Positions 39,533-48,268 of a stretch of DNA of 64,000 nt are shown piece after piece. The position numbers and the translations under genes were made by a program. Source of the stretch: Campylobacter sp. CCUG 57310 (GTDB lineage Bacteria; Campylobacterota; Campylobacteria; Campylobacterales; Campylobacteraceae); assembly GCF_013201975.1 (NCBI RefSeq), contig NZ_CP053845.1, positions 496,001-560,000 of the forward strand, written 5' to 3'. The notes beneath the pieces were generated by a model. It was not told the DNA's origin. It made no database searches and was given only the letters and a program-made list of their open reading frames with translations. Each line of letters begins with the position of its first letter. Position 1 is the first letter of the stretch.

Positions 39533-39969
39533 GAATAATGCAATTTTTAACTCAATATGTTGATCATATAATATTTTCCGTTTTAGGAGTCATGAGCTTT
39601 ATAGCTTTGGCTCTTGGGATAGAACGGGCTATATTTTTTATTAGGTTTAAATACGAGAATTACAAGGATTTAAATTCTCTTGAAACGGATGCGACTAGAA
39701 ATTTAACTTGCATAGGAGTAATTGGCTCAAATGCCCCTTATGTTGGACTTCTTGGAACTGTTATAGGCATAATAATAACTTTTTACGATATGGGTCAAAG
39801 TGGAAACTTTGAAACATCAACTATTATGACGGGTTTATCTTTGGCGCTTAAGGCAACAGCGCTTGGCCTATGCGTGGCTATACCAAGCCTTGCGATATAT
39901 AGTTTCGCTTTAAGATCTGCTCAAAAGAAAATAAACGAATTTAAAAGCTTGCACGGCATATATCAATGA
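39526..39969 (+). CDS. exbB: ExbB-like proton channel subunit
   Basis: A 147-residue MotA/TolQ/ExbB protein, short like the dedicated ExbB of TonB2-type systems. The conserved core GVIGSNAPYVGLLGTVIGII and LSLALKATALGLCVAIPSL define the channel helices; a first helix covers about residues 15-30. ATG at 39526 overlaps the receptor end; ATG at 39538 is an equally good start. It overlaps exbD by 4 bp. Confidence 0.88.
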   Translation: MVGIMQFLTQYVDHIIFSVLGVMSFIALALGIERAIFFIRFKYENYKDLNSLETDATRNLTCIGVIGSNAPYVGLLGTVIGIIITFYDMGQSGNFETSTIMTGLSLALKATALGLCVAIPSLAIYSFALRSAQKKINEFKSLHGIYQ

Positions 39970-40349
39970 AATTGCAGGAGGATTTTAAGTTAAACGTTGT
40001 TCCTTTGATAGACGTTATGCTTGTGCTTTTAGTGATAGTTTTATGCGCAGCAAGCTTTATAGAGTATGGAAAAATAGAAGTAAATTTACCTAAGGACGCA
40101 TTAGGTAGCAAAGAATTTCCTGAAGATAGAGCTGAGATTTTATTGAATATAGATAATCAAATTTTATTTAACGAAGAGACTGTTGATATAGACAAATTAA
40201 AAGAGCTTTTGCAACAGCTTCCAAAAGACAAATTTATACTATTTAAAGGAGATGAGCGGGCTGAATTTGGTAAATTTGTAGATATTTTACAGATATTAAA
40301 AGAGCTTGGGCTCGCAAATTTTTTAATTATGACTGAAGTTAAAAAATGA
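39966..40349 (+). CDS. exbD: ExbD-like proton channel subunit
   Basis: A 127-residue single-helix protein. The start NVVPLIDVMLVLLVIVL carries the essential membrane Asp (LIDVMLVLL) that conducts protons with ExbB. The periplasmic domain follows, with IEVNLPKDA and the FKGDERAEFG segment. Overlaps of 4 bp on both sides. Confidence 0.92.
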   Translation: MKLQEDFKLNVVPLIDVMLVLLVIVLCAASFIEYGKIEVNLPKDALGSKEFPEDRAEILLNIDNQILFNEETVDIDKLKELLQQLPKDKFILFKGDERAEFGKFVDILQILKELGLANFLIMTEVKK

Positions 40350-41230
40350 CGAAGAACAGGTTAAATTTATTTTTTTCACTTTTAGCCTCATTTTGTATAC
40401 ATGCTACCGCAATAGGTTTTGTTGTATATAGTAATTTTAATGACGAAGATACAAACATATCTCAAAATAAAGATGAGAAAGTAGCTTTTGGTATAGAATT
40501 TACCCAGATTGCAGATAAAAATACTAATCAAGAAGCAGCTTCAAAAACAAGTGAAATTTCAAATTTCAGTGAAGAATTAGTCCCTCCCGTGCAAGAGATT
40601 ATTGAACATACAGAAGTTGAAATGCCTGAAATGCCAGATAAGATAGAGCCTATTGCTAAAGAATTTGATAAAGAACAGTTTGCAAAACCTGAAAAACCTA
40701 AGCCAAAAAAGAAAAAAGTAGTAAAAAAACCTAAAAAAATTGTACATGAGCCTATAAAGAAAGAGGTTAAGCAAGAGCATGTGTGCGAGCATTGTATAAA
40801 ACATGAAAAGATTATAGAGGATATCACTAAAAAAGCATTGGAAGCGGCTAATGCCGGCTCGAACATGCAAGCTAGCAATGATGCAAACATAATAGGAGGA
40901 AATAAAAGTAGCGGAAGCGCTACTGCAGTTCAAGACGGGGGATCAAATTTAATAGGCGAAATTTATGCGGCACTTAAAAAACATATGACATACCCGAAAA
41001 AAGCTCTGGTGAGACAAATAGAAGGTAGGGTAGTGGTTGAATTTAAGCTTTTGGATAATGGCAGCTTTGAGTATATAAACGTAGTTCAAAGTAGCGGTAG
41101 TAAAATCCTTGATAATCATGCTGTGCATATAGTAAATTTGGCTAAAAAATCTTTACCTAAGGATGCCGTAGGACTCAGTATCAAAGTCCCTATAGTTTTT
41201 GATATCGAGCAAATAAAAGGAGATTTATGA
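40346..41230 (+). CDS. tonB: TonB protein with a Cys/His motif in its linker
   Basis: A 294-residue energy transducer. One N-terminal transmembrane helix (about 9-28) is followed by a Glu/Pro-rich and then Lys/Pro-rich periplasmic linker (about 80-140). The C-terminal TonB domain (about 205-292) has YPKKALVRQIEGRVVVEF and KVPIVFDI. Between linker and domain stands H145-V-C147-E-H-C150-I-K-H153, which is not part of normal TonB proteins and could bind metal or form a disulfide. Dedicated to this receptor by its operon. Confidence 0.9.
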   Translation: MTKNRLNLFFSLLASFCIHATAIGFVVYSNFNDEDTNISQNKDEKVAFGIEFTQIADKNTNQEAASKTSEISNFSEELVPPVQEIIEHTEVEMPEMPDKIEPIAKEFDKEQFAKPEKPKPKKKKVVKKPKKIVHEPIKKEVKQEHVCEHCIKHEKIIEDITKKALEAANAGSNMQASNDANIIGGNKSSGSATAVQDGGSNLIGEIYAALKKHMTYPKKALVRQIEGRVVVEFKLLDNGSFEYINVVQSSGSKILDNHAVHIVNLAKKSLPKDAVGLSIKVPIVFDIEQIKGDL

Positions 41231-42069
41231 ATGTTATAGAGTGCCAAAATTTGACTCAATATTTTGGCAAAAAGAAAATTTATGAAAATTTAAGTTTTAG
41301 CGTTAAACAAGGAGGAGTGGTGGGACTTCTTGGTAAAAATGGTGTCGGAAAATCAACTACTATCAATATACTAATGGGCAATCTTAAGCCTGCATCAGGA
41401 AAGTGTTTGATATTTGGAGAAGATAGCTCAAACTTATCAGCCAAAACAAAATCAAGAATAGGTCTTTTGTATGAAGGACACGTCACATACGACTATCTTA
41501 AAATAAAAGATTTGTATTCTCTTTATGAAAAAGAATATAAGCAAAAATTTAAAAAAGAGCGCTTTTATGATCTGTTTAAAAAGCTTGAAGTAGATGAAAG
41601 TCAAAAAATATCAACTCTATCATGCGGGCAAAGATCTCAAGTGGTATTAGGGCTTATATTTGCAAGTGATCCCGATTTGCTTATATTGGATGATTACTCA
41701 TTAGGTCTTGATACCGGATATAGAAGACTTTTTATTGATTATTTGAAAGATTTTATAAAAAATGGCAACAAAAGCGTTCTTATGACAACTCATATAGTAA
41801 ATGATCTTGACGGTCTTTTAAATGAGCTTATTATTATCAGAAGAGATCGCGATCCTTTAGAGATAGAATTTAGTGAATTTAGAAGTAAATTTAAGGGTTT
41901 TTCAGTTCCCAGGGAAACTGATTTAACAAAGATAGAAAAAATCGAAAGTGTTTTGGAGCTTAGCGAGGAGAAACAAATTTTTGGCTTTTTTGACAAAGAG
42001 ATTGAAAATTCAAAAGAGATAAAGCTTAGCTTTGAAGATGCTTTTTTAGGTTACACAGGGAGATATTGA
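41227..42069 (+). CDS. ABC transporter ATPase (ABC-2 / NatA-like class)
   Basis: A 280-residue ATPase. Walker A is GKNGVGKS (36-43), the signature is LSCGQ (131-135), Walker B is LLILDDYSLGLD (151-162) and the H-loop is TTHIVND. The residue after the Walker B Asp is D156 instead of the usual catalytic Glu, and the Q-loop position reads YEGH. Sequence style (Walker B followed by SLGLD, C-terminal extension of about 70 residues) fits exporters of the CcmA/NatA/GldA class rather than BtuD-type importers. Overlaps of 4 bp with tonB and the permease gene. Confidence 0.88.
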   Translation: MNVIECQNLTQYFGKKKIYENLSFSVKQGGVVGLLGKNGVGKSTTINILMGNLKPASGKCLIFGEDSSNLSAKTKSRIGLLYEGHVTYDYLKIKDLYSLYEKEYKQKFKKERFYDLFKKLEVDESQKISTLSCGQRSQVVLGLIFASDPDLLILDDYSLGLDTGYRRLFIDYLKDFIKNGNKSVLMTTHIVNDLDGLLNELIIIRRDRDPLEIEFSEFRSKFKGFSVPRETDLTKIEKIESVLELSEEKQIFGFFDKEIENSKEIKLSFEDAFLGYTGRY

Positions 42070-42749
42070 TGATAAAAAAAGAGTTTTATAAATTTAAAGA
42101 AGTTTATTTTCTGTTTGCTTTGCTAGCCTGTTGTTTTTTGATATATCTTGCTTTTAAGTTAAAAAATGGCATTAATGAATTTGGTGCCATGGGATTAAAT
42201 TTAACCTTTTTTTTTCAAAAAGGATTCAGTTTTTATCATATTACCGATTTGAATTTAACTATCGGTCTTGGAGTAGCAATTTTTGTATTTTTAAGAGAGA
42301 GAATAAATGCTAGATTAAGACTTTCTTTGCATTTTCCAAGAAGTACTTGGATGAATATATCATATATAATATTTACAGGCCTTTTGTTTGTAGTTGTTCT
42401 TTATATGATTGAATTTTTGATATTTAATCTTACATTTGGTAGAGTTTATATAGATGAAATTTTATCTGTACTAAATTCTTCGCTTATTCAAAGCTTTACT
42501 TTTGGTCTTGTTTTATATCTTTTTTGCGCAGGACTCATCATAGAGCCCAGCAAAAAAAGAGTAGTCGTCAATTTCATAGTAATGTGTGCATGCACGTATT
42601 TATACTATGATATAAATCCCGATATATATGCACTTAAAAGTTTTTATGAAAATGAACTCGGTCTATTATATATTGCCATATCTGCCGTTTATGCTACTAA
42701 TTCAACAGTGATTGCATTTGATAATTACAAACAAGGGTACATAAAATGA
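42066..42749 (+). CDS. ABC-2-like membrane subunit
   Basis: A 227-residue protein with about six hydrophobic helices and short loops, following the ATPase with a 4-bp overlap, and therefore its likely membrane partner. It does not look like a BtuC/FecD permease, which would be longer (about 330 residues, ten helices). Substrate unknown. Confidence 0.65.
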   Translation: MMIKKEFYKFKEVYFLFALLACCFLIYLAFKLKNGINEFGAMGLNLTFFFQKGFSFYHITDLNLTIGLGVAIFVFLRERINARLRLSLHFPRSTWMNISYIIFTGLLFVVVLYMIEFLIFNLTFGRVYIDEILSVLNSSLIQSFTFGLVLYLFCAGLIIEPSKKRVVVNFIVMCACTYLYYDINPDIYALKSFYENELGLLYIAISAVYATNSTVIAFDNYKQGYIK

Positions 42750-43936
42750 AAATTGTTAAAAATATAAACCTTTTGATTGTAGTAGTCTTGCTTTCTATTT
42801 TTTTGCCTTTAATATTTGATTCAGCATTTAATAATGGAAAAAATGGAGTAAGAGTTTATTATTCTGAAATACTGGATGAATTTTTAGTTCAAGGCTACAA
42901 TGAAGCCAAAAAAGAGCCGTTTTTTTATGTAGGCCGTGATAAAAATATAAGCCTTGATGATTTTATGCAGAATTTGCCATTCAAATTTTATTCATATTTG
43001 CTTTCCAAAAATATTTTTCCCGAACAGTTTAAAGAGTGGGCCGATAGTGATAAAATAAGAGAAAATTCACAAAATTTAAGTATAAAGCCAGATGTTTTTA
43101 ATCAAAAACAGATTCCTGTTTTTACTATATTTGAATCAAAGCCAAAATACTTAAGGCTGAAATTTAATAAATTTGGTATAAGAAATAATTCTGATGGATT
43201 GGAATTTGTAAATCTTGAAAACTTAAGCATAGATCAAAACTTGAGTGCTATTTTTACAAAATCTTTAAAAGATGCCAATTTTAAATTTCCATTTATTAAA
43301 TTTTATACAAATGCAAACACTAAAAAACCTTTTGATGAAGGGGTTTTTATAATAGACGGCAAAGATGAAATATACCATCTTAAGATGGAGCATAATACTC
43401 CTCAAGTAAAACAAACCGGAATAAAAAACAGTTCTGTTTCTCTAATCATAGTAAATGAAAATCCAAGACGTGAATTCTATGCCGCACTTTTAGATAGTGA
43501 AGGAGTGAAGCTAATAAGTTATGATAATTATAAGCTTATAGATTTACCGAGCCAAGGTTATAATCCAAAAAATATGAACTTTCAGCTAGTTATAGAGCCT
43601 CTTAGTAGAGTTGTAACGATAGAAAGCGATGATAATGTAACAGCTTATAAGCTTGACGATAAATATAATGTTTTAGATAAATTTGAATACAAGCTTAAGA
43701 AAAATGAGAGTTTTCTAAAGGCTAAAGAAATTATATTTCCTTTTATTATAAAAAAAGATTATGGGTATAGCTATAAATTTACTTTTTCTGATTTTAGCAA
43801 GTCTGCACTATTCTTAAATTTTGCACTATTTGTTGTTTTTATGCTGTTTTGTTTTAGAAGAAGCAGATCTGTTTTTAGAGTGTTTTTGATTTTACTCACT
43901 GGTATTTATGGCTTTATAGCAGCTTTGGTGGCTTAA
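42746..43936 (+). CDS. Membrane protein with large extracytoplasmic domain, partner of the ABC pair
   Basis: A 396-residue protein. One N-terminal helix (about 5-25) is followed by about 315 extracytoplasmic residues rich in beta-strands (LRLKFNKFGIRNN, FIIDGKDEIYHLK, RVVTIESDDNVTAYKL) and two C-terminal helices (about 352-392). I do not recognise the family with confidence. The tight 4-bp overlap and the following strong terminator make it the last gene of the receptor-TonB-ABC operon. It could be a second membrane subunit whose outer domain contacts the substrate or TonB. Confidence 0.6.
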   Translation: MKIVKNINLLIVVVLLSIFLPLIFDSAFNNGKNGVRVYYSEILDEFLVQGYNEAKKEPFFYVGRDKNISLDDFMQNLPFKFYSYLLSKNIFPEQFKEWADSDKIRENSQNLSIKPDVFNQKQIPVFTIFESKPKYLRLKFNKFGIRNNSDGLEFVNLENLSIDQNLSAIFTKSLKDANFKFPFIKFYTNANTKKPFDEGVFIIDGKDEIYHLKMEHNTPQVKQTGIKNSSVSLIIVNENPRREFYAALLDSEGVKLISYDNYKLIDLPSQGYNPKNMNFQLVIEPLSRVVTIESDDNVTAYKLDDKYNVLDKFEYKLKKNESFLKAKEIIFPFIIKKDYGYSYKFTFSDFSKSALFLNFALFVVFMLFCFRRSRSVFRVFLILLTGIYGFIAALVA

Positions 43937-43976
43937 ATTGATTTGGCAAATATAAGCATATTTGCCAAATCAATTT
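43935..43976 (+). terminator. Strong terminator ending the TonB-ABC operon
   Basis: AAATTGATTTGGCAAATA (43935-43952) pairs perfectly over 18 bp with 43959-43976 around TAAGCA. It begins in the stop codon of the last gene. Confidence 0.8.
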
Positions 43977-44146
43977 ATATATGTATCAATTTACTAAATA
44001 GGTGTTTAATAAATTGATCTATTTTAACTTCATATTAAGCACTATTTTTATATTGTTACTTTAATAAACATAAAAATTTAAAATCAATTTTTATGTTTAA
44101 ACTTTTTGAGATACTGTTCTAGAAAATTAACTTTTAGGGGAATACT

Positions 44147-44851
44147 ATGAAAAAAGCTTTGCTTTTAAGCAGTTCAAGTTACAAGGATACAGGATACTTA
44201 AATCACTGCAGACCTTGGATAAATGAGTTTTTGCAAGAGTGTGGAGTAGCCGATGAGGAGATACTTTTTATCCCTTATGCGGGAGTAAGGCGCACAAACG
44301 ATGAATATGAGCTAAAGGTTCAAGACTGCTTGCAAAACAAAAAAGTAAAATCAATCCACAAATTTAGCGATCTAAAACAAGCCGTAAAAGATGCTAAAGT
44401 GATATCTATAGGCGGAGGAAATACCTTTGTTTTGCTTCACTATCTTTATAAATTTAACCTAGTTGATGTGATAAGAGAAAGAGTTGAGGCAGGCGTGCCT
44501 TACTTTGGCTGGTCTGCAGGCGCAAATGTGGCGGGAAGCACGATAATGACAACAAATGATATGCCTATCATCATGCCAAAGCTATTTGACGCACTAAATT
44601 TGTTCCCTCATCAGATAAATCCTCACTTCATAAGCGGCAAAATCGCGGGACATAACGGTGAAAGCAGAGAAGAGAGATTGGAGGAATTTTTGATCGTAAA
44701 CCAGCAAAGCACCATATATGCTCTTCCTGAAGGTGTTGCGCTTAAGATAGCCGGTAATAGTGCAACCGTTATGGGAAATGATGCCGTCTTAAAGATGATG
44801 TATAAAAAAGATACAGAAAGTATCGCAGTGGGAAATAGTTTTACATTTTAA
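44147..44851 (+). CDS. pepE: Peptidase E (alpha-aspartyl dipeptidase)
   Basis: A 234-residue S51-family serine peptidase that cleaves N-terminal Asp dipeptides. The nucleophile elbow is GWSAGAN with S123. ISIGGGNTF is the preceding glycine-rich loop, and a conserved His lies in NPHFISGKIAGHNGESREER. The length matches E. coli PepE (229). It is monocistronic, between the iron operon terminator and dcuC. The 170 bp upstream are AT-rich with no clear promoter. Confidence 0.9.
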   Translation: MKKALLLSSSSYKDTGYLNHCRPWINEFLQECGVADEEILFIPYAGVRRTNDEYELKVQDCLQNKKVKSIHKFSDLKQAVKDAKVISIGGGNTFVLLHYLYKFNLVDVIRERVEAGVPYFGWSAGANVAGSTIMTTNDMPIIMPKLFDALNLFPHQINPHFISGKIAGHNGESREERLEEFLIVNQQSTIYALPEGVALKIAGNSATVMGNDAVLKMMYKKDTESIAVGNSFTF

Positions 44852-44885
44852 ATAGATTTTAATTTTTATTTAAATTTATGGTGAA

Positions 44886-44891
44886 TATAAT
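44886..44891 (+). promoter_or_regulatory. -10 element for dcuC
   Basis: TATAAT, preceded by TGAA, lies 49 bp before the dcuC ATG. AAAGG precedes the start codon. Confidence 0.5.
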
Positions 44892-44940
44892 CAAACAATA
44901 GATAAATACAAAAAGACAAAATTTACAAGAAAGGTTGAAT

Positions 44941-46284
44941 ATGGCTACTTTTAAGCTAATATGCGCCGTTTTAGGTCTAGTTGCAGTTGTTTATCTGCTT
45001 ATTAAAAAGCGAGAGACTAAAACCGTTTTGATCGGTGTAGGTCTTACTCTTTGTGTTATTTGTTTGACGCCGCTTGATGCGCTTGCACAATTTACCAAGT
45101 CGATGACTTCGGCAGGACTCATTAAGGCTATTTGTGCCAGTATGGGTTTTGCTTACGTTATGAAGGTTACTAAGTGTGATCAGCATCTTGTAGTGTTACT
45201 TACAAAACCTATGAAAAACATAGGCTTTTTGCTTGTTCCTATTACTTTTGTTATTACGTTTTTCGTTAATATTGCCATCCCTTCTGCGGCCGGTTGTTCT
45301 GCTGCGGTTGGCGCTACGATGATACCTCTTCTTATGGCCTCAGGTGTTCGTCCTGCGATGGCGGGAGCTGCGGTATTTGCAGGAACTTTCGGCGGTGTTT
45401 TGAGCCCTGGTTCGGCTCACAACGCATATGTTTCAGAGATGGCTAAGGTAACCATTCCTGATGTTATTAAGGTTCAGTTTCCAAATGCAATGGCGGCATT
45501 TATAGTAGTTTTAGTTATATTAAGCATAACCGCACTGCTCTTTAAAGACTACCAAAAGGGTCAAGATTTTTCACATAAAGCAAACGACGGTGCAGCCGCA
45601 GAGCCTATCAAAGTAAATTTGCTATACGCTCTTATGCCTTTAGTGCCGCTTGTCATCTTGATCATCGGCGGAACCGATCTGCATAAAATTTCATTTTTAA
45701 CTTGGACTAAGATGGGTGTTGCCGAGGCGATGCTTCATAAAATTTCATTTTTAACTTGGACTAAGATGGGTGTTGCCGAGGCGATGCTTCTTGGTGCGAT
45801 TTTGGCGGTATTTGTTACTTGGACAAGCCCTGAAAAGATCACAACCGAGTTCTTCAAGGGTATGGGAAGTGCATATGCCGAAGTTATCGGTATCATCATA
45901 GCTGCGGGCGTTTTCGTCGCAGGTCTTAGAGCTTGTGGGGCGATAGATGCTATAACCGAGGTTTTAAAACACTCAGAAGAGTTCGTAAGACTGGGCGGAA
46001 CGTTCATACCTTATCTTATGGCGGTAGTTACGGGATCGGGAGATGCTGCTACTATGGCGTTTAACGGCGCTATAACAGTGCATGCACAAGATCTTGGATT
46101 TGAGCAAACCAAATTAGGTATGGCTGCTGCTATCGCAGGCGCTCTTGGTCGTTCGTCATCTCCTATAGCCGGTGCTGCTATAGTTTGTGCCGGTCTTGCC
46201 ATGGTAAGTCCTGTTGAAATTGCAAAAAGAACGGCTCCTGCTATGGCCGTAGCTGTTTGTATAATAGCGTTTTTTATGATTTAG
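44941..46284 (+). CDS. dcuC: Anaerobic C4-dicarboxylate transporter DcuC with an internal tandem duplication
   Basis: A 447-residue DcuC-family antiporter with about 11-12 hydrophobic segments. Family signatures include IPSAAGCSAAVGATMIPLL, GGVLSPGSAHNAYV and GSGDAATMAFNGA. It would exchange fumarate and succinate for fumarate respiration, matching frdCAB in the window. Residues around 248-283 contain an 18-residue unit (HKISFLTWTKMGVAEAML) twice in a row, because 54 bp are exactly duplicated. Without it the length would be 429. Whether the duplicated form is functional is unknown. ATG at 44941 is chosen over TTG at 44935. Confidence 0.88.
   Translation: MATFKLICAVLGLVAVVYLLIKKRETKTVLIGVGLTLCVICLTPLDALAQFTKSMTSAGLIKAICASMGFAYVMKVTKCDQHLVVLLTKPMKNIGFLLVPITFVITFFVNIAIPSAAGCSAAVGATMIPLLMASGVRPAMAGAAVFAGTFGGVLSPGSAHNAYVSEMAKVTIPDVIKVQFPNAMAAFIVVLVILSITALLFKDYQKGQDFSHKANDGAAAEPIKVNLLYALMPLVPLVILIIGGTDLHKISFLTWTKMGVAEAMLHKISFLTWTKMGVAEAMLLGAILAVFVTWTSPEKITTEFFKGMGSAYAEVIGIIIAAGVFVAGLRACGAIDAITEVLKHSEEFVRLGGTFIPYLMAVVTGSGDAATMAFNGAITVHAQDLGFEQTKLGMAAAIAGALGRSSSPIAGAAIVCAGLAMVSPVEIAKRTAPAMAVAVCIIAFFMI
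45682..45789 (+). repeat. Perfect 54-bp tandem duplication inside dcuC
   Basis: Bases 45682-45735 and 45736-45789 are identical and keep the reading frame. Exact identity indicates a recent event or an assembly error. Confidence 0.95.
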
Positions 46285-46290
46285 CATTCA

Positions 46291-46313
46291 AAAGGTCGCA
46301 TCTCGCGACCTTT
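46291..46313 (+). terminator. Terminator after dcuC
   Basis: AAAGGTCGC pairs with GCGACCTTT over 9 bp around ATCTC, then GCTTTAT. Confidence 0.7.
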
Positions 46314-46364
46314 GCTTTATAAATTTTTTAATTTCTCGCTCTGGTCAAATTTACATATCAATAC

Positions 46365-46990
46365 ATGCAAGAAATTTTAACTAATTTATTTATGGACGCT
46401 TTTATATCGGGATTTGCCATAGGATTGTCGCTGGTTCTGGCTTACCAGAGCTTAAAACGTTTTTGTGCTAGATCAAGGCATTTAAAAGCAATACGTGTTT
46501 TTAGTCTGTATCATTTGCTCCGTTTTGGATGCTGTTTTGATCTTTGCAGGAGTTATGTGATTTGGGCATATAGTATATAAATTTAGCTATCTTAAATACA
46601 TAGCCAGATACGGCAGAGTAGCATTTTGCTGTTTTACTCGATAAAAAGCTTTTATGCGGCTTACACTATGAACCATGCGCTAATCATAAAAGATCTTGCT
46701 ATGCCATCCTTGGTTAAAACCGCTCTTTTTACATTTGCATTTACCTGGTTAAATCCGCATGTCTATCTTGATACGGTCATCTTGATAGGGTCGGTTTCTA
46801 CTAAATTTGGTGCCGATGTTTATGTATTTGGCTTGGAGCCATGAGCGCTTCTTTTGTGTTTTTCTTTTCTTTGGGATATGCTTCAAGGCTTCTTGCTCCT
46901 ATATTTCAAAAAGCCGTAGCGTAGAAAATTTTAGAAATCGTAGTAGGTATTATCATGCTACTTCTAGCCGCTAAGTTGATTTTTGCTTAA
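46365..46990 (+). pseudogene. LysE/ArgO-family amino-acid exporter, broken by several frameshifts
   Basis: Successive frames supply pieces of one LysE-type exporter. DAFISGFAIGLSLVLA comes from the ATG at 46365, then FVLDQGI and VFLVCIICSVLDAVLIFAG in another frame. NHALIIKDLAMPSLVKTALF and TWLNPHVYLDTVILIGSV follow from 46626, and finally ASFVFFFSLGYASRLLAPIF and a last helix to 46990. In-frame stops and shifts occur between the pieces. TWLNPHVYLDTV is the characteristic LysE motif. No intact product is possible. Confidence 0.8.
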
Positions 46991-47001
46991 ATTTAAAGAA
47001 G

Positions 47002-47030
47002 AAATTCCCGCAAATTTATAGCGGGAATTT
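47002..47030. terminator. Bidirectional terminator between the LysE pseudogene and pepT
   Basis: AAATTCCCGC (47002-47011) pairs with GCGGGAATTT (47021-47030) over 10 bp. It serves both converging genes. Confidence 0.7.
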
Positions 47031-47035
47031 GTAAA

Positions 47036-48268
47036 TTATTTGGCTAAAATTTTGATTATCTCTTTAACCACGTCACTTGAAGCGCGCAATGATTTTACAG
47101 GTAGATATTCATAAATCGAGTGGAAATTATGAGCTCCGGTAAATAAATTCGGACAAGGAATGCCTTTTTCTGAGATTACCGCTCCGTCATAGCCACCTCT
47201 CATAGGTATGACTTTAGGCTCTATTCCTAAATTTTTGTAAGCCTCTTTTGCGGCTTGTATAGGTAGGCTATTTTCGCCGTCTTTTAGGTAGTTAAAGACG
47301 TTTTTGTATCTGTCGGCAAGCTTTATAGTTACTCTGTTTTCACCCCATAATTTAGCGCATGCGTCTGTTAAATCTTGTAAAAATTGCATACGCTCTTTGT
47401 ATTTCTTCTCGTTAAATTCTCTTATGTCAAGCTTTAAGATAGTCTTTGCGCTGTTTCCGCTAAGCTCTTTTACCCAATAGTATCCTTCGCGATTTTCGGT
47501 GTATTCGGGAGCTTCGCCGCCGGGTAGCATGGATATAAATTTATGCGCCATTAAAAGCGAATTTATAAGCTTACCTTTAGCGTTCATCGGGTGAGCCGAT
47601 TGTCCAGTAAATGTTACTATAGCGTCTCCTGCATTCCAGTTTTCATAGATAAATTCGCCTATACCGCAGCAGTCTAGACAATAACCAAAATCGGCATTTA
47701 TCTCGCTTGCGACAAGCGCTTTTGCGCCTCTTAGCCCTTGCTCTTCATCAGGTAAAAATCCTACGATGATATCGCCATGCTCTACGCTTGGATTATCTAC
47801 GAAATATTTTACCGCATTCATTATGCTTGCGATCGCCGCTTTATCATCGGCTCCAAGCAGGCTTGTTCCGTCCGTTACGATTATATCGTCATCTACATAG
47901 TTTTTAAGCTCGGGGAATTCGCTCTCTTTCATGACGATATTTAACTCTTTGTTTAGCGTTATATCTCCGCCTTTGTAGGTGATTATTTGAGCTTTTGTAT
48001 CGTTTGTTTGCTCCGCGCTTGTGTCAAGGTGGGCAAAAAACGCAACCGAAGGAATTTTTTTACTTGAATTTGACGGTAAAATCGCAGTTGTTATCGAATT
48101 TTCGCGTCTTTTGATATTGCTTAATCCAAGCTCTTTTAGCTCGCTTTCAAGAAGCTTTGCAAGCTCCATTTCTACGGGATTTGAAGGCATGATGCCGGCG
48201 GCACCCGCTTCTCTATTTGTCGTAGTGTTGATTTTGGTGTATCGTAAAAACCTATCTACTATATCCAT
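47036..48268 (-). CDS. pepT: Tripeptidase T PepT
   Basis: A 410-residue M20 zinc aminopeptidase that releases the N-terminal residue of tripeptides. Zinc-site segments are FFAHLDTSAEQ, LGADDKAAIAS, PDEEQGLRGAK and the C-terminal GAHNFHS. The lid/dimerisation domain lies in the middle (about 205-320). GGAGG precedes the ATG by seven bases. With pepE it suggests growth on peptides. Confidence 0.94.
   Translation of the reverse strand: MDIVDRFLRYTKINTTTNREAGAAGIMPSNPVEMELAKLLESELKELGLSNIKRRENSITTAILPSNSSKKIPSVAFFAHLDTSAEQTNDTKAQIITYKGGDITLNKELNIVMKESEFPELKNYVDDDIIVTDGTSLLGADDKAAIASIMNAVKYFVDNPSVEHGDIIVGFLPDEEQGLRGAKALVASEINADFGYCLDCCGIGEFIYENWNAGDAIVTFTGQSAHPMNAKGKLINSLLMAHKFISMLPGGEAPEYTENREGYYWVKELSGNSAKTILKLDIREFNEKKYKERMQFLQDLTDACAKLWGENRVTIKLADRYKNVFNYLKDGENSLPIQAAKEAYKNLGIEPKVIPMRGGYDGAVISEKGIPCPNLFTGAHNFHSIYEYLPVKSLRASSDVVKEIIKILAK

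Noticed and set aside
46365..46844. Two small separate membrane protein genes
   Set aside because: They and the intervening frames together spell one LysE-family exporter, so they are fragments of a pseudogene.
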